A DNA stretch of 64,000 bases, taken from positions 218,041,546 to 218,105,545 of the forward strand of contig JAUPFV010000002.1 in the NCBI GenBank assembly GCA_036936605.1. The letters are read 5' to 3'. The translations under genes and the position numbers were made by a program. How positions within the stretch are numbered: position 1 is the stretch's first letter; each line of letters starts with the position of its first letter. Source of the stretch: Limnanthes douglasii subsp. nivea (lineage: Eukaryota > Streptophyta > Magnoliopsida > Brassicales > Limnanthaceae). The notes under the pieces were generated by a model, which saw nothing but the letters and a program-made list of their open reading frames with translations, was not told where the DNA came from and made no database searches. Shown here in pieces: positions 11,231 through 23,848 of this stretch.

Positions 11231-12360
11231 AATTAATATACCTTAGAACCTAAAAGAACAAACTCAAATTCAATTTTGGATTTTTTATGAAAAAATATTT
11301 TTTATGTATTTAAGAGAGATAAAGTAAATAAACTTTACATAAATTATCTCGAGTGTTGGAAGTGGACTTGTAAAATTCAAAAACTTTAAATTCAGTAATA
11401 CTTTGTTAAATTGATTTTGGAAGATTTGAGCTTTAGAATTAGATGAGTTTGTGTTTTGTAATTATCTTTAGAATTTAGAAGGAATAACGGTAAATAACTA
11501 TGTTATAAAATATTTTTTTAATTTTTCATTTCGTATAATTTTTTAAGTATTTTATTTTTTTTATATAAGAATGTTTAATGGTTCTCATAATTTTTGTAAC
11601 CATTTTTTTATTTAAAAACATTATTAAATATGATTGAATTTTAGTTTTTTTATTAATTTTTTATCCATAATTATATCTAATAAATAATATTTTAAATTTT
11701 AATATAATTATATTGAATAAATTTAACCATTAACCATCTAAGAACCATCCAATTTTTTTTATTACGGGTTACTACCCGAAAAATACAAGTCACTACTAGC
11801 TAGCTATGCCATATTTTATATAAAATACCAAATATAAATATGGTTTGAAAATTTGTGTATTTCCGCTCGTAATTTTCACGCTCAAAGTTCTCTTTTGTTT
11901 TAAAACAACGGTTTAGTTTCTCTCATAATAAACGCAAATTCAAACGAATAATTTCTTTCGAAAAGATGAATCAAAATCTGAAGAGCAAATTTAAATGACG
12001 TTTTAACAAATTCTGACAATACAACACGAGATTCTAGCTCCGATATAGAATCTAGGTTGGAATGTACCAATATTCAGTTGAGAAACACAAAACCTCATAT
12101 TACCTCATACTCTTCATTAAAACTCTAAGTTTAGTACCTTATTAGTTTTTAATCATAATATAGGGTTGGTTCTAAAGATTAGACTCGGTCTAGTTTAGTT
12201 TTAAGATCCATTTATTTTTATCAAACCAGGGTTTCAAGGTATCAAAACAAGATATTTTCTAATTTGTTAGTTCACATTTAGTATTAGGGTTAGAAAATTC
12301 AGCACAAAGTTCTACTGCATGTGGTATTGAGCATTGGTTGGATTTTGATATTTGGTTTTC
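11231..12360. other. AT-rich intergenic DNA
   Basis: No coding capacity is seen on either strand. The stretch is AT-rich with poly-T runs around 11510-11760. Confidence 0.4.
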
Positions 12361-14740
12361 TAGTAGAATATAAATTGTGAAATATATGTCTCTCGCATAT
12401 TGTATTTTGTTAGGCATAACAAATAACACATTTGTAGGTTTGGTTATTAACGTGTTTTGTATTTCGTATATCTAGAAGTTGATTGTTTCCATTGCGTTGC
12501 ATATTGCATTTAAGTTTAACTTGTACCACATTTTGTATCATTATATCTAATAGGCATCTCGCATTTTGCATATTCACAAACAACATTTATATCGTATTTT
12601 GTGTATTAATGTTAATATTTGTTTCGCATTTCACGTATATTACATTAAACATAGCCACACTTATTTTTTTTTCTTCATATAATGCATATTTACCAATATT
12701 AAATGAATGAAGGTAAATTAAATAAATGAGTTTTATATAGAATAATTAAGGAAAAACTATTATATATCCTCTTAAAAGCTATAAATGATGTGAAGAATCA
12801 TAGAACACCTACTAAGAAAAATTATGAATTTATCGTAAAATAAATCAAGATATACGATGCTGATAAGGACACTTTCAAATTGGGTTCCGAATTTGTAATA
12901 ATTACAACCAAATATGTGAAGAGTATATTTTGTGTTGAAGTGTGGTAAAGAAAATATGTCGTTAAAAAACAAAAAACTCTGAACCTAGAAAATATGATTT
13001 AGAAGAAAAAGAATCGCAAATAGTAAAAATATACTTATCCGATGATAATATAAGAAAATTCTGTAAAGAACGAAGTCTACAGTTTACAAATTCGATGACA
13101 TATATATGCAATTCGTTGTTTAGGTATATGTTTCACCTATTGCATACCACATCTCACATCAGGCTTATGGTTTATTATGAATTAGTCTCACATAAAGTTT
13201 GTTATATATGATCTCACATATTATATTAGGATATTAAATAAGGTTCACATTCCGTATTTTTATATTAACTAAGTTTTCTCATTTCGTATTTTTTTGGTTT
13301 TATACGATGCGATAACTAAAGTTGTTAGAAAAATAAGGAAATTAAGGACTAAATGATGTTATAATGTTAATCATGTTAGCTTGATCCACATTATTATTCT
13401 CAATATCCGTGGATGTATTGGTTTATATAATAATTTTTTCGATCGAATGCTTAGTAAACATAAACAACTATGATTGGATTGGAGCAACCAAGGACAAGCT
13501 CATGAATTTAATAAAGAGTAGTTACAAAATAAAACCCGACAAAATATTTGGATGCGTTTCTCTTTTAGTGGTTAATATCTTACAATATATTTAAACAATA
13601 AAAATAGTAAATTATTATGCATAATAAGTGCAACCATTCATCATTGATCACATAAATACCGGTGAAGGAGAAGCTAGAGAAAACATGATACCAAGATGTT
13701 ATATATGGCTCAAAATTGAATCAAAATAAAATTTAGATGCGATTCAATCTTTAAAAAAGAAGAAGATGAAAATGTATGTATAATCCCTAAGTATTGGAAT
13801 TGTTTAAAATATGTATCACAATTATATCATATCTTGTAATCCATATTTGTTTTAAAGCTAGTATTGCGTCTCGCAAATTGGATTTGTCTGCAAAACAGGT
13901 GTAGCATCTCATAATTACTTACATATTAAAAAATTTATAGGTTAAGATGGATAATTAGCTCTAAAAAAAATACTGAATAACGTGCATTTGGTGGTGAAGC
14001 CAAGAATAATAAAAGTTTGGTGGGGAGGACTAAGAAGAAGAAGAAGTTTGTTTTGAGAAAAATAATACCCATGATTTGGAAGATATAGAGTTGTAAACTT
14101 GGATAAAATAGACCAGACAACCAATCATGTGCAACAATAGGAAAATAAAAACGGTTCTTCTGATGAGGATCAAAATCAAACAGATACGTTCTTAAAGTAA
14201 GGAAAAACTAAATCAACTTCATAGACTAAATCAACTGCATGTCCAAGGAACTATAATTTTATAAAAGGGTGCTCCTGGACGACCAAGAAAATCTATTGAA
14301 CATCGAAAAAAGTTGCTACTGTAAACAAACTTGCTGCTAAATCGAATATAGATGTTGCTAGTTCTGATAGAAGAAATTAATTATCTTAAACTCTTAAGAA
14401 TCTAAAGAAACCTGAAACTTCAAAAAATAATAAAAATTTGATGAATATGGGTGACCAAATCTACTATTTAAGAGTAGAGAATAGACATGAATAGATTAAT
14501 ATTCAAAGAAATAGAAATAATCTATTTAACATATCATATTTTTTTACTGTTTCATGTCACATATTGTGGGTTATGCCTCACATTGCATATCGCATTTTAA
14601 TTTAGGTAAGGCGCCTCCCATATTTATAATTAGTATCACATTTAGTGCATGTAGTTTGCTATATATTTCCTCATATCTCGCATCACGCATTTAATTTTGT
14701 ATTGTATTTTGTTGTTCGTGTTTAGTAATTGCATGGTCAT
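12361..14740. repeat. Region with scattered (T/C)CGCATNTTGC-like motifs
   Basis: Variants of tcgcattttgcatat, catattgcattt and tctcacattgcatatcgcattt recur in at least four clusters (about 12385-12660, 13085-13290, 13850-13920 and 14540-14720), separated by ordinary AT-rich DNA. They are too irregular for a tandem satellite. The intervening parts (for example 13960-14420) show lysine-rich plus-strand translations full of stops, which could be an old pseudogene, but I recognise no family. Confidence 0.4.
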
Positions 14741-14854
14741 GTATATAATAATCTAGTTTATATATTTTAAATAGTAAACACCTAAAACCTGATACAGTAC
14801 AAATAAAACCTAAATAGACAAACTAGCTAAGACCTTGAGACATAGAAGGTGAAA

Positions 14855-15970
14855 GTCCTAAATTCACGAAGATATTGGTATGTGGCGAATAGAACCCGAG
14901 AGGAAGAGTGAGAGCAATGCCAAGTTGATAAAGCCCTTCGAATCCAAGACCGGGGTGATGCTCGGTCTCCTCAGACATTTCTACATGGCGAATACGCTTG
15001 TGCTTAGGTCATTTGAACCTCAGAGGAGGAGGCCATAGTCCCTCAACCTAGGCCAAGGTCTTGGGAAAATCGAGTGATCTTCTACACAAGTTTGGCTTGA
15101 AGGCTCGCCATGGAAAGTAGTTCACTCCAGACATAAGCCTTAATAAAATTATTAGGCTAAAAGATGTCCACAAAGTGATGGTATGACTCGACTAGATTAA
15201 AGTTGTAGTCGTCGGGTATGCGGAGAAAATGTGGAGAATATCGTCAGTAAATTCCTTCTTTAGAAGAGCCTTGGTGTTACTAGCTGTAATTGACAAAGAG
15301 ATAACATTAAAAGATAAATAAAAGACTAACGATCACGAGGCGAACGACATCTAATTCAATGCATAAGAGATATATCAAAGAATGAAGAAGTAAATTGACT
15401 AGAGGTGGACAACCAAGGCCCACTTATATGAAGAAACATGTCTTCTATTTTTTGTTGGATTGAGGAAAAGCCCTCACCAGAGTAGGAATTTTCTCAAAAT
15501 GGTAGAAGGGAAACGAGTTATATGCTCCAGACATAAAAATGAGGTAAATAGTAAGATAGATAAGGGGCGCGTCTTAGGTCGCATTACATTGCCATTGGTT
15601 AGGTTGTACTAGGTCTGATGCAAGGTTTGCGCATGATAAGTGATCAGACATAAATGGTCGAACGAGAGTCGGAGGCTAAAATGAAAGGGTTGATTGTAGA
15701 AGACGGTTTCAAAATGATTCGCCAGGATTTGGGCATCGAATACATATCTCATAAGGGATATCATTCTCCCAACAAATACTGTGAGAAAATAATTAAGAAT
15801 ACCATCAGGGCCCCAACTTGAGCCCCATTTATCAATGCACAAAGGAATGCCCTCTCTAATTGTTATGTAATATTAGAAGTCCCAGGAAGGTTCATGCTCC
15901 TCTCCAAGAAGGGTTTCCTCAGAGTCAAAACTAGAGCAGCTAACATCATTATTTCTACCTCATCCACCCT
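14855..15970 (-). pseudogene. Degenerate duplicated segment, copy A; possible transposon-associated gene
   Basis: This segment is repeated in direct orientation at 17240-18310. Matching landmarks include gggtgatgctcggt (14954 and 17313) and agaggtggac (15401 and 17751), with a constant offset of about 2.35 kb. On the minus strand a legible stretch at 15609-15842 reads IDKWGSSWGPDGILNYFLTV, with splice-acceptor-like sequence (tttgtcaattacag) further on. The base composition is clearly less AT-rich than the surroundings, which suggests former coding sequence. It is reminiscent of the additional ORFs of gypsy elements, but I cannot assign a family with confidence. Confidence 0.45.
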
Positions 15971-17239
15971 CAACTATATTCACTCGAATAGGTCGTTTTC
16001 CCCAAATATCTTCCGCAATGAACGAAGTAAACTCAAATGTTAAGAGTAGAGGCCCTTACCTAAATAAGGAAGACCATGCAAATAGCCACACTGCCAGACG
16101 GAAAACTTAACTCCACATGGAGGATATATTAGCTCCACGAGAAAAAATGTTTGATGCCCAATAGAGGAAAGAAAACTTCTAGAGATAGAGTAAAAGTTTA
16201 GTGAATAGTCTATCCGAAGAGCCTACACTTTTGGTAGGAATTAGGGAGAGTATATACAAGCATGTTGCTCAAGACTAAACAACAAATGATAGAGGGTTAA
16301 AAAGAACATCAAAAAATCTGAAATATACCTGAAGATGGAAGAATTTAACAAACGATACACTTGAATAGTTTGAAAAATGAGGGTAAAAAACGCCCACATT
16401 ACAATCAAAGAGGACAACACATGCACCCAAAATGAAGAAAAAAAAGGTCAACAATGCCGATATTAAAAAGAAAGAGGGTTGTGTACGCCCATAAAATTAA
16501 AACCAAAGAGGGCCATATACGTCCCCAAACTTTAACATCATATAACAAACAAGCTTGAAAAATACAAGGAAAAAAACATCAATAACGATCAACCTTCCCG
16601 CTCTGCACCCCCCACACCATACTCGTGAGATGTACTCGTGCCCTCACTAGCGTCAACCGTGACATAAAGATAATTGTGTACCCTAAGACCACCTCGAGGA
16701 GGCGCCTTTGAAGGGCCAATCTAAGAAGAGCCCTCCTCTAGCTAAGCCTTACATGCCCTTATAACCTAAGCCTCGAGCTTATCCACTTGTTTCTTGGAAT
16801 GAGCCTTATTATCCTCCACATTAGACTCAAGAACTTGGAATGTGTCGAACCCCTCTAAGATCTTCATAAGTTTCTTGTTTGAAAATTGAATAAAAGACTC
16901 ATAGGAAGTAACAAAAGTATTAAGAGGAGAATTCGTCATGTCAGCATCAACACCAATATCCTCGTCAGATAGCTCAAAAGTTATAGAGGGGGAAGCATGA
17001 ACTTGATCGGGAATAGACCCCTCCAACACAAGAACGCCATCCTTATGAGCATAAAAGTTTTATTCTCTGATACCCAAGACTAACGATACCATATTTTATA
17101 TCTTCCTAATAGTATATGAGCTTTCTTACTTTTCAACATTGATTTTCCCTTCTCCACCCCCTTACCATGGTACAACTTACCCTTCTCCATGATTTGCTAA
17201 AGAGTATCGATCGACTAATAAAAAACGACAACGTTGGTA
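15971..17239 (-). pseudogene. Spacer between duplicated segments with short acidic ORF
   Basis: The interval contains a minus-strand ORF of 87 codons (16766-17029), rich in Asp, Glu and Ser and ending in a Lys/Asp-rich possible coiled coil (NVEDNKAHSKKQVDKLEA). By position it would lie upstream of copy A and may be the C-terminal part of a second copy of the same gene. No conserved domain is recognised. The remainder is degenerate. Confidence 0.35.
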
Positions 17240-18310
17240 GGTAGCAAATAGACCTCAAGAGGCAGAGAGAGATTTGGGCCAAGGAGAGGAAGCCACTCGA
17301 AGCCAACATCAGGGTGATGCTCGGTTTCCTGAGGGACTTCTATATCGTATATATGCTTGTGCTTGAGAAATTTAGAGGACGGCGAGACCTCGGAGGCGGA
17401 GGCTACGGTCCCTCAAAGTTAGCCAATGCCTTGGGAAGGTCGAGTGGTCTTGCGCATAAGTTTTCTCAAAGGCTCGACACGGGGGTAAGTCACTCTAAAC
17501 ATAACACTTAATGATATTATTAGGCCGATAAATGTCCATAAAATGACGTCATGGCTGGACTAGATCAAAATTGTAGCCAGTGGTGAGAAAATGGAGAGAA
17601 TATCATCTGTGAAATGCTTTCTTTCGAAGAACCTTGGCACATCTAGTTTCAAAGGACACAAATATAAATAAAAGATAAACGTGCACGAGGCTAACAACCC
17701 CTAATTCAATGCATACCATACATATCAAAGAAAAATAGAAGAAATCCACTAGAGGTGGACGACCAAGGCCTACTCATGTAGAAGGAGGAACATATTGTAT
17801 GATTAAAATAAAATAATGAGGTAAATAGTGGGATAGAATGAGGGACCCTTCGTAGGTCGTATAACACCAAAACGACAATTAAGATGCGTCACCCTTTAGG
17901 TTGTAGTTGGCTCGAAGAAAGTTTGGACCATGACAAGTAATTAGAAGTAATTGGGTCCAACTGGAGGTGGAGGCCAAAACTAAAGTGTTGGTTTTAGAAG
18001 AACAAAATCTCATAAGGACGGACGTAAAAAAGAGTCCCAGTAAGACTCATACATCGAATATTTATCTTCTTATGGATATTTTTATTCTAAAAGAGCTTGT
18101 CTATCATCGAATTGGTGAAGGAAGAAGTAAGGATACTATCAAGGTCCCAACCTAAGCCTCATTTATCAACACAAAAAAGAATGCTCTCTCTGATAGGGAC
18201 ATAATCGTAGAAATCTTCGGGATAATCATGCTCTATTCTAGAGTGGGCTCCCCGAAGTCAAAACTAAAACAACTAACATCATTATCGATACCTCCCCTAC
18301 CCTAATCTAT
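17240..18310 (-). pseudogene. Degenerate duplicated segment, copy B
   Basis: This is the second copy of the 14855-15970 sequence in the same orientation. Alignment by eye holds from gaggcagagagaga (about 17252) to tcatgctct (about 18230), with many substitutions and small indels. Stops are even denser than in copy A, and no ORF of note remains on the minus strand. The pair could come from a tandem duplication or from two insertions of one element. Confidence 0.5.
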
Positions 18311-18780
18311 ATTACCTCTCCCATAGGGACCAACAAGGTTCGTGGCCACCTAGCCAAGCCCTAATGGGCGACTAGAAAGGACATGTTGAACCAACCAAGT
18401 CCTTTATCGCTTGGTCGTCCAACATTGCACGACTAAAGCCGATAAAATATGGTTGTTTAATGTTGCGTGAATATAAAGGACATGAGCGTTTGGCTAATTC
18501 CCAATGTGCCTGATCACATAAAGTTGCGTAACCATGCATAATAAAATTTGAGTGCACAGAGCTGGGCGGTCATGCACTATAACAGTTGGTCGTGCAACGT
18601 TATGCGAATAGGAGGGTCCTGACCTAATGGTTAGGTTCCTATAAATTCGGTCATGCAACCTTGAGCGACTGTGAGAAGAAGTATGTTCGCGCAACCAAGA
18701 CGAACTTCCTCTTATTGACCAACTCCTGATTGTCCAAAGGTGCACACCAGTGACCCTTATCATACGTAGCTACCATAAAC
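18311..18780. repeat. Cluster of GGTCGTGCAAC-like motifs
   Basis: At least five variants of ggtc(g/a)tgcaac occur at about 18413, 18568, 18586, 18648 and 18684, spaced irregularly. On the minus strand two related peptides appear (LYSRNIKQP and SYSHNVARP), which suggests a decayed tandem duplication of about 160 bp. The origin is unknown. Confidence 0.4.
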
Positions 18781-19576
18781 TAGTATTTTTTCGTTCGTCG
18801 GTCAGTCTTCCCTTCCTCACCACCATCGTCGGTACATCATATACCATGTCTGAAAAATACAAAAATTATGTATGAAAATGTACAAATAAAGCATCTGATA
18901 TCGTACTACACAACAACCACAAATATGTACCCTCATTCTCATAAATCATATGAAAAGCTAGAAAAGGTTGAACCAATGAGGATATACTTACCTAGGACTT
19001 CCCCAAAAAAAGACTATTATAAGGAGTAAATGGCTTGTTCGTACGGTGGGCGAAAAATTCGAGTGAATAGGAAAAAATAGAAACAAACTGTAATTTATTT
19101 TACAAAATTACTATAAGTGTTCTTCAACTTCTTGATATATCTATCTCTTTGATCCTCTTTACTTTATATTTCTAAGTATTAATAGTTAGATGATGTTTAG
19201 CCTCACCAAAAATCATACCCCCATCTGAACTTATGTCTAGCCAAAATTACTGACTTGTGGACATTAGACAAAATAAAGAGTTTGAAAGTTTATAATAATA
19301 ATCGTATAAAATATATTAACATAAATAAGAAATCAATTATTGACAAAGACAAGGTCATAATAACTATGGAGGAAGAGTTGGAAAAATATGGGCTAGACAA
19401 AACACTTGCACTGCCTTTATTACAAAAAACATAAAAATAGAAGAATGACCTTCCAAAAATTGTACAAGATTAGATAAGATATAACATGTTTAGAAGAATC
19501 ACATTACAAAAAAGCACGTACTATACAAGATAAAATGAAGATTAAAGTGATAACATAAGTTCAAGAAAATTTACAG
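18781..19576. other. AT-rich intergenic DNA
   Basis: Nothing is recognised in this stretch apart from many short ORFs without family resemblance. Confidence 0.4.
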
Positions 19577-19845
19577 GATCCTACATATGCACATGTATTT
19601 CTTGTTGTAAAAGATACAACTTATGTGCATGATCCTACTAATATATATGTTTCTCGAGATGTGAAATATACAACCTTTGTGCAACATCCTCTTGATGTAC
19701 AAGTTTTACGGCTATAAAAGATACAACTTATGTGCATGATTTTCTTGATGTATAGGTCTCTAATTCTGTAAAAGAGACAATTTAGGTCTAGGATCCTCGT
19801 GATTTAGAGTACCTTCCTGATGTACATGACCTTCTTACTATACAT
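19577..19845 (+). repeat. 54-bp minisatellite (18-codon repeat)
   Basis: Four units start at 19577, 19631, about 19685 and 19738, and a fifth partial unit at 19792; three units are 54 bp and one is 53 bp. Each begins gatcct or a variant and ends acttatgtgcat or a variant. In the plus frame the first two units translate as DPTYAHVFLVVKDTTYVH and DPTNIYVSRDVKYTTFVQ, so the period is a whole number of codons. A 1-bp loss and stops break later units. It looks like the remains of an 18-residue protein repeat. Confidence 0.7.
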
Positions 19846-19926
19846 GAGCCACCTACTGGTTAAATTGGAAATATTTAATATATGGATATCATGGAAATAG
19901 ATGTGATCTAGAGAGAAAAAATTCAA

Positions 19927-19929
<3 letters not shown>

Positions 19930-19983
<54 letters not shown>
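19930..19983. repeat. (AT)n microsatellite
   Basis: An uninterrupted run of about 27 AT dinucleotides. Confidence 0.97.
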
Positions 19984-19987
<4 letters not shown>

Positions 19988-21743
19988 AATGTCAAGTAAG
20001 ATGAGAAAGTATGTATTGGCTAGATTTTGGCTTCTTTTAAATTTTTGAAAACCTATGTATCGGTGAGATCTTGTAAAACACATTATCTCACTTCTAAACG
20101 AAATTTACTTATGTGTTATTTGAAAATTCAAATAAATTTTAAAAAGTGTTTCTAATATTTTCTTCATCAACGATATCATTTTTTTATGTCCATAGTAAAA
20201 GTTGGACAACTCAAAATATAAAATTGATGTCATACCAACAAAATCATCATCACTACTTAATAAACAATTTTAAAAACAATACCTTTATCTGAAATTACCT
20301 CTACCAAACTATCTTATTTACTTAAAACATAATTAAAAATGCTTTTAAAGTATTAAAACACACCAAGATCACATACGATATTTCATCATTTAGTTTAAAA
20401 ATACAAATTCTTAGATATTGTCTACCTGTATTTGACAGTTCAAAAATTTACAATTCACAATTAGCTATAAATTTTGCATTTTGCGTTTTGCGTTTTGCGT
20501 TTTCGTTTCTAAATATTTTATATTTACTATTGTAGCGATCTTGTTACTCATTATTTCAGACTAAAAATCATAAATTTTTATATTAAAAAAAACACCGCCA
20601 AACCACCTTCGATTATCATAAAATCATACTAAAATTAATTTTTTACCTAATTCATCAATAATTAATTTATAAAACCAAAAAATATGAATAAAAAACTGAA
20701 ACTTAAAAAATCTAAATCACCTTATCAAATTTTAAAATAGTAAAAAACATATATCTAAAAAGCAAACGGATTTAGAAATCGATGATAAAAAATTAAAAAT
20801 AAAATAAAATTTAGATCTATCTCTCTTTTAACAAAGGAAATGGAAAAGCGGGTAAATAAAAGCTAGGTAATGGAAAAACATGAGGTCTACTATTTTCAGG
20901 CGTAAATAGTCGGCTTGATGTCCGATTTTTATGAGAAAGTGTTGGCTGACTATATGAATGCATACATTTTAATTGTACGAATATTAAGAAATTTATTTCT
21001 TTTAATATTTTTTTTTTAAATGTTAACCCATAAATTGAAAAGTATATTTCTAATTTTAAAATCCAAGTCAAATTTAATATCGTCAATGCAGTGACCCCTG
21101 ATTTTTTTTCGTTCAAAATTTTGATACTTTTATTATTAATTTTGATTTTTACAAGGTTCAATATATGCATACACTTGATAGAAATTTGAGCTTGAAATTT
21201 TGGTGTCTTTTTTTTTACCTAAACCGAATACCTGACGCTTCCTACTTCATATTTGACATAGTTCCATTTTCAGTCCTGTATTCAAACCATTCTACCAATT
21301 TTCACTTTTCTTTTTTCTTTTGAAGGACATTCAAAATTCAAAATTCATGAAAGGAAAATTTTGATACGCTTTTAATAAGCCTTAAAACAATTTATTCCAA
21401 AATAATTTTTAACATATTAATTCATAAATTTGGATTAAAATGTTATAAGGGATCTGATTAAAGAATTATAATTACTAATAATATGAATAGAAAAAATAAA
21501 TTATTAAATATATTTATCATTTCAAAAAAAAAATACAAAAAATAAAATAATTAAAACAACATTTAATAATCTTAGCCTTGTTTATAATGGCTCTCATTTT
21601 TAATTCGAACTACCAATTTCGGTATTTTTATCTTTGATAGTAATTTTAAATAGAAAAAAGTTTATTTAAAATAAGTAAAACATATATTTTTATAGAAGAA
21701 ATTATTCGTAAGAAAACTACTAAATAATGTTAAAGATGGAAGA
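19984..21743. other. AT-rich intergenic DNA
   Basis: No gene is recognised. A short tandem run of ttttgcg (about 20477-20505) is the only regular feature. A 117-codon minus-strand ORF at 20817-21170 has an AT-driven Ile/Lys/Leu composition and no recognisable domain. Confidence 0.45.
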
Positions 21744-22440
21744 GTTACAAGTAGGGCTGTTAATACCGGACCGAGATTCGGACCAAATCTTAACGGTGCA
21801 GTTCGCGGTTCCATTTTAAAAACCGAAACCGATAAGGAACCGAAATAGTAAAACCGGTAAGGAACCGAACCGATAAACCGATTAGAAACCGATCCATATA
21901 AAAAATAATATATATATATATAACAAAAAGAATAAGAATACACAAACAGAATAAAAATTGAATATTTAATATACTATGATTATTTATTAAGTCAAAATTA
22001 AATTACGTTAGTTACAAATCAATTAGTCCCACGGTAGATAATAAAAAATTATATTGCTTTGTAGTGTTAAAGTATCAAAATTTGAAGAAGTTTGTTTGAA
22101 TCCCGCATCGGTTAGGTGAAATATGAAACAAAACTCATAAAGCTATATAAAGAGCACAAACCAAACCATTTAAATTACCGAACACCTCAAAAGGCTCACA
22201 GAAATAACTAGAGGGCCCATACCAAATTTTAGCCTTATAATAGTTAAAATATTTTTACTTGTCGGTCCGGCGAACCGAACTGGTCCGAACCGAACCGATT
22301 CTTAACAGTCTCGGTTCGGTTCTAGTTTAGAAAATCGAAATCTTATCGGTTTGGTTCGGTCCGAACCGACAAGGTTAGCGGTTCGGTCCGGTTTTGTTAC
22401 AGTCGGACCAAACCGGACCGATTACTGCTCTAGTTACAAA
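21744..22440. mobile_element. hAT-like non-autonomous element I with 8-bp TSD
   Basis: The element (21752-22432, 681 bp) is flanked by gttacaag (21744-21751) and gttacaaa (22433-22440), a 7/8 match as expected for the 8-bp target duplications of hAT transposons. Its ends form an imperfect terminal inverted repeat: TAGGGCTGTTA at the left, and TAGAGCAGTAA on the reverse strand at the right. Both subterminal zones (21760-21900 and 22260-22430) are filled with CCGAACCG / CGGTTCGG motifs; clustered subterminal motifs are where hAT transposases bind. The AT-rich middle has no coding sequence. An Upstream Sequence Element-like site and a TATA box lie inside (see separate entry). Confidence 0.8.
22100..22150 (+). 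promoter_or_regulatory. snRNA-type USE plus TATA box
   Basis: ATCCCGCATCG (22100-22110) closely resembles the plant snRNA Upstream Sequence Element RTCCCACATCG, and TATATAA follows at 22144-22150. The gap of 33 bp is the spacing known for Pol II-type plant snRNA promoters. No snRNA follows. It may be a fortuitous or captured promoter. Confidence 0.4.
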
Positions 22441-23848
22441 CTATGGCCTGAAGTTTTGAACGGGTGGTTTGAATTTGTTTTAATTTTTCCAGAAAAAGAA
22501 TTGCGCCTTAAACTACTAGAGATACTCCAAAATATTCACTTTTGTTATTTTGTAGGCTGACTCATTGAATTTAGGTAATGCATTGTAACAAACTATTGGT
22601 AAGATTCTTCATTTTTAAGGACTTTTTTGTTTTGGCGATTTTAGATCATTCCAGTGGTTATATAACATAGCTTCATTTTGAGCTTTTCTAACATAAAAAA
22701 TTAATCGGTTCAATAAAATTTATTTGGTTGGCAATAAATAAATATTTATCCATTTTGTGAATTTGTTTTTATTTCCATCAATTCAAATTTTTATTTCGTA
22801 TTTTGTATTTTTATTCCATCAAACTATTGGTTAGTGATGTTGGACTTTCTCTATTGAATTAAACCGTCACATGTTTTATCGATGTATCGGACTATCGTCA
22901 ATATTAGTCAAATAAAGTAATTATAAAAAAAAGAATGGATCGGTAAATAAAATATGTATCATGAAAGTAAATGTATAAATACCATGTTTAATTCTGAATC
23001 ATGGGAAAGATCGGATTGGATAATAAATAACTTAAACAAATGTTACAAAATAATGCCGGATAATGGTTTTTAAAAATGATTATTTAATAAGGTTTAATCT
23101 TATTAAATAATTGTCAGGAAGTTATTGACAATTAGAAAAGAAGAACCGTCTCTTACTTTTATAATAAGAAATGAGTTTCTCGCTTTTTATAAACTACGAT
23201 ATCAAAGGTAGAGAGAAATACCTTTAAACATAACATATTGATTTTTTTTTTTAAATTCTTTTAAAAGAATCATAAGGGTAATTTGGATCAACTTCGAATA
23301 AAAGTTTAAAAAATATTTACATCTTGTAAGTATTTTTCCAAATTATTATAGAATGATTTAACTTCATAGTTTTTAACGAGTATTGATTTACTTTTCTGTT
23401 TTTAAAAATAAGTTTCAAAATTTTAATACGAATAGGTTCAGAATAAATTTAACCCAATTTCATATCACCCAACCTTTGTTGCTTACAATAATGACACGAA
23501 ATAGTGCTAAACAAACTTTTAAAGCAAACTCTAAATTTTTTATACGTGTTGAAATTGATGTGAACCTAATATTTAAAATATTAAATAGAATGCTTAATTA
23601 GGTTGGAATTTCAACTAACACCGACTTAGGAGGATATGGTTCTTTATAATAGGCTATTATTAACTGTTGTACGATGGTTCATTAAACATTGCATTTCACG
23701 AAATATAAGAAGTCTAAAACTTAGGAGGATTAGAGGTGGCAAATAAGAACAGAAATCTGCATGATCATGTTAAGTTAAATAATATCATCAAACGTCGCAC
23801 CACAATATGTGGATGCCACTTACACGCCAGTCCCTATACATTTAGGGG
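22441..23848. other. AT-rich intergenic DNA
   Basis: No gene is recognised. A perfect 13-bp inverted repeat (attatttaataag at 23079-23091 with its complement at 23099-23111, 7-bp loop) could form a small hairpin. A fragment near 23730 (agaggtggcaaat) resembles the terminal sequence of another hAT-type repeat, but no partner end is found. Confidence 0.45.

Noticed and set aside
19804..20083. ORFs with long Ile-Tyr runs
   Set aside because: They are translations of the (AT)n microsatellite.
20817..21170. 117-codon minus-strand ORF as a small gene
   Set aside because: Its composition is AT-driven with no domain, and no promoter or related copy is visible.
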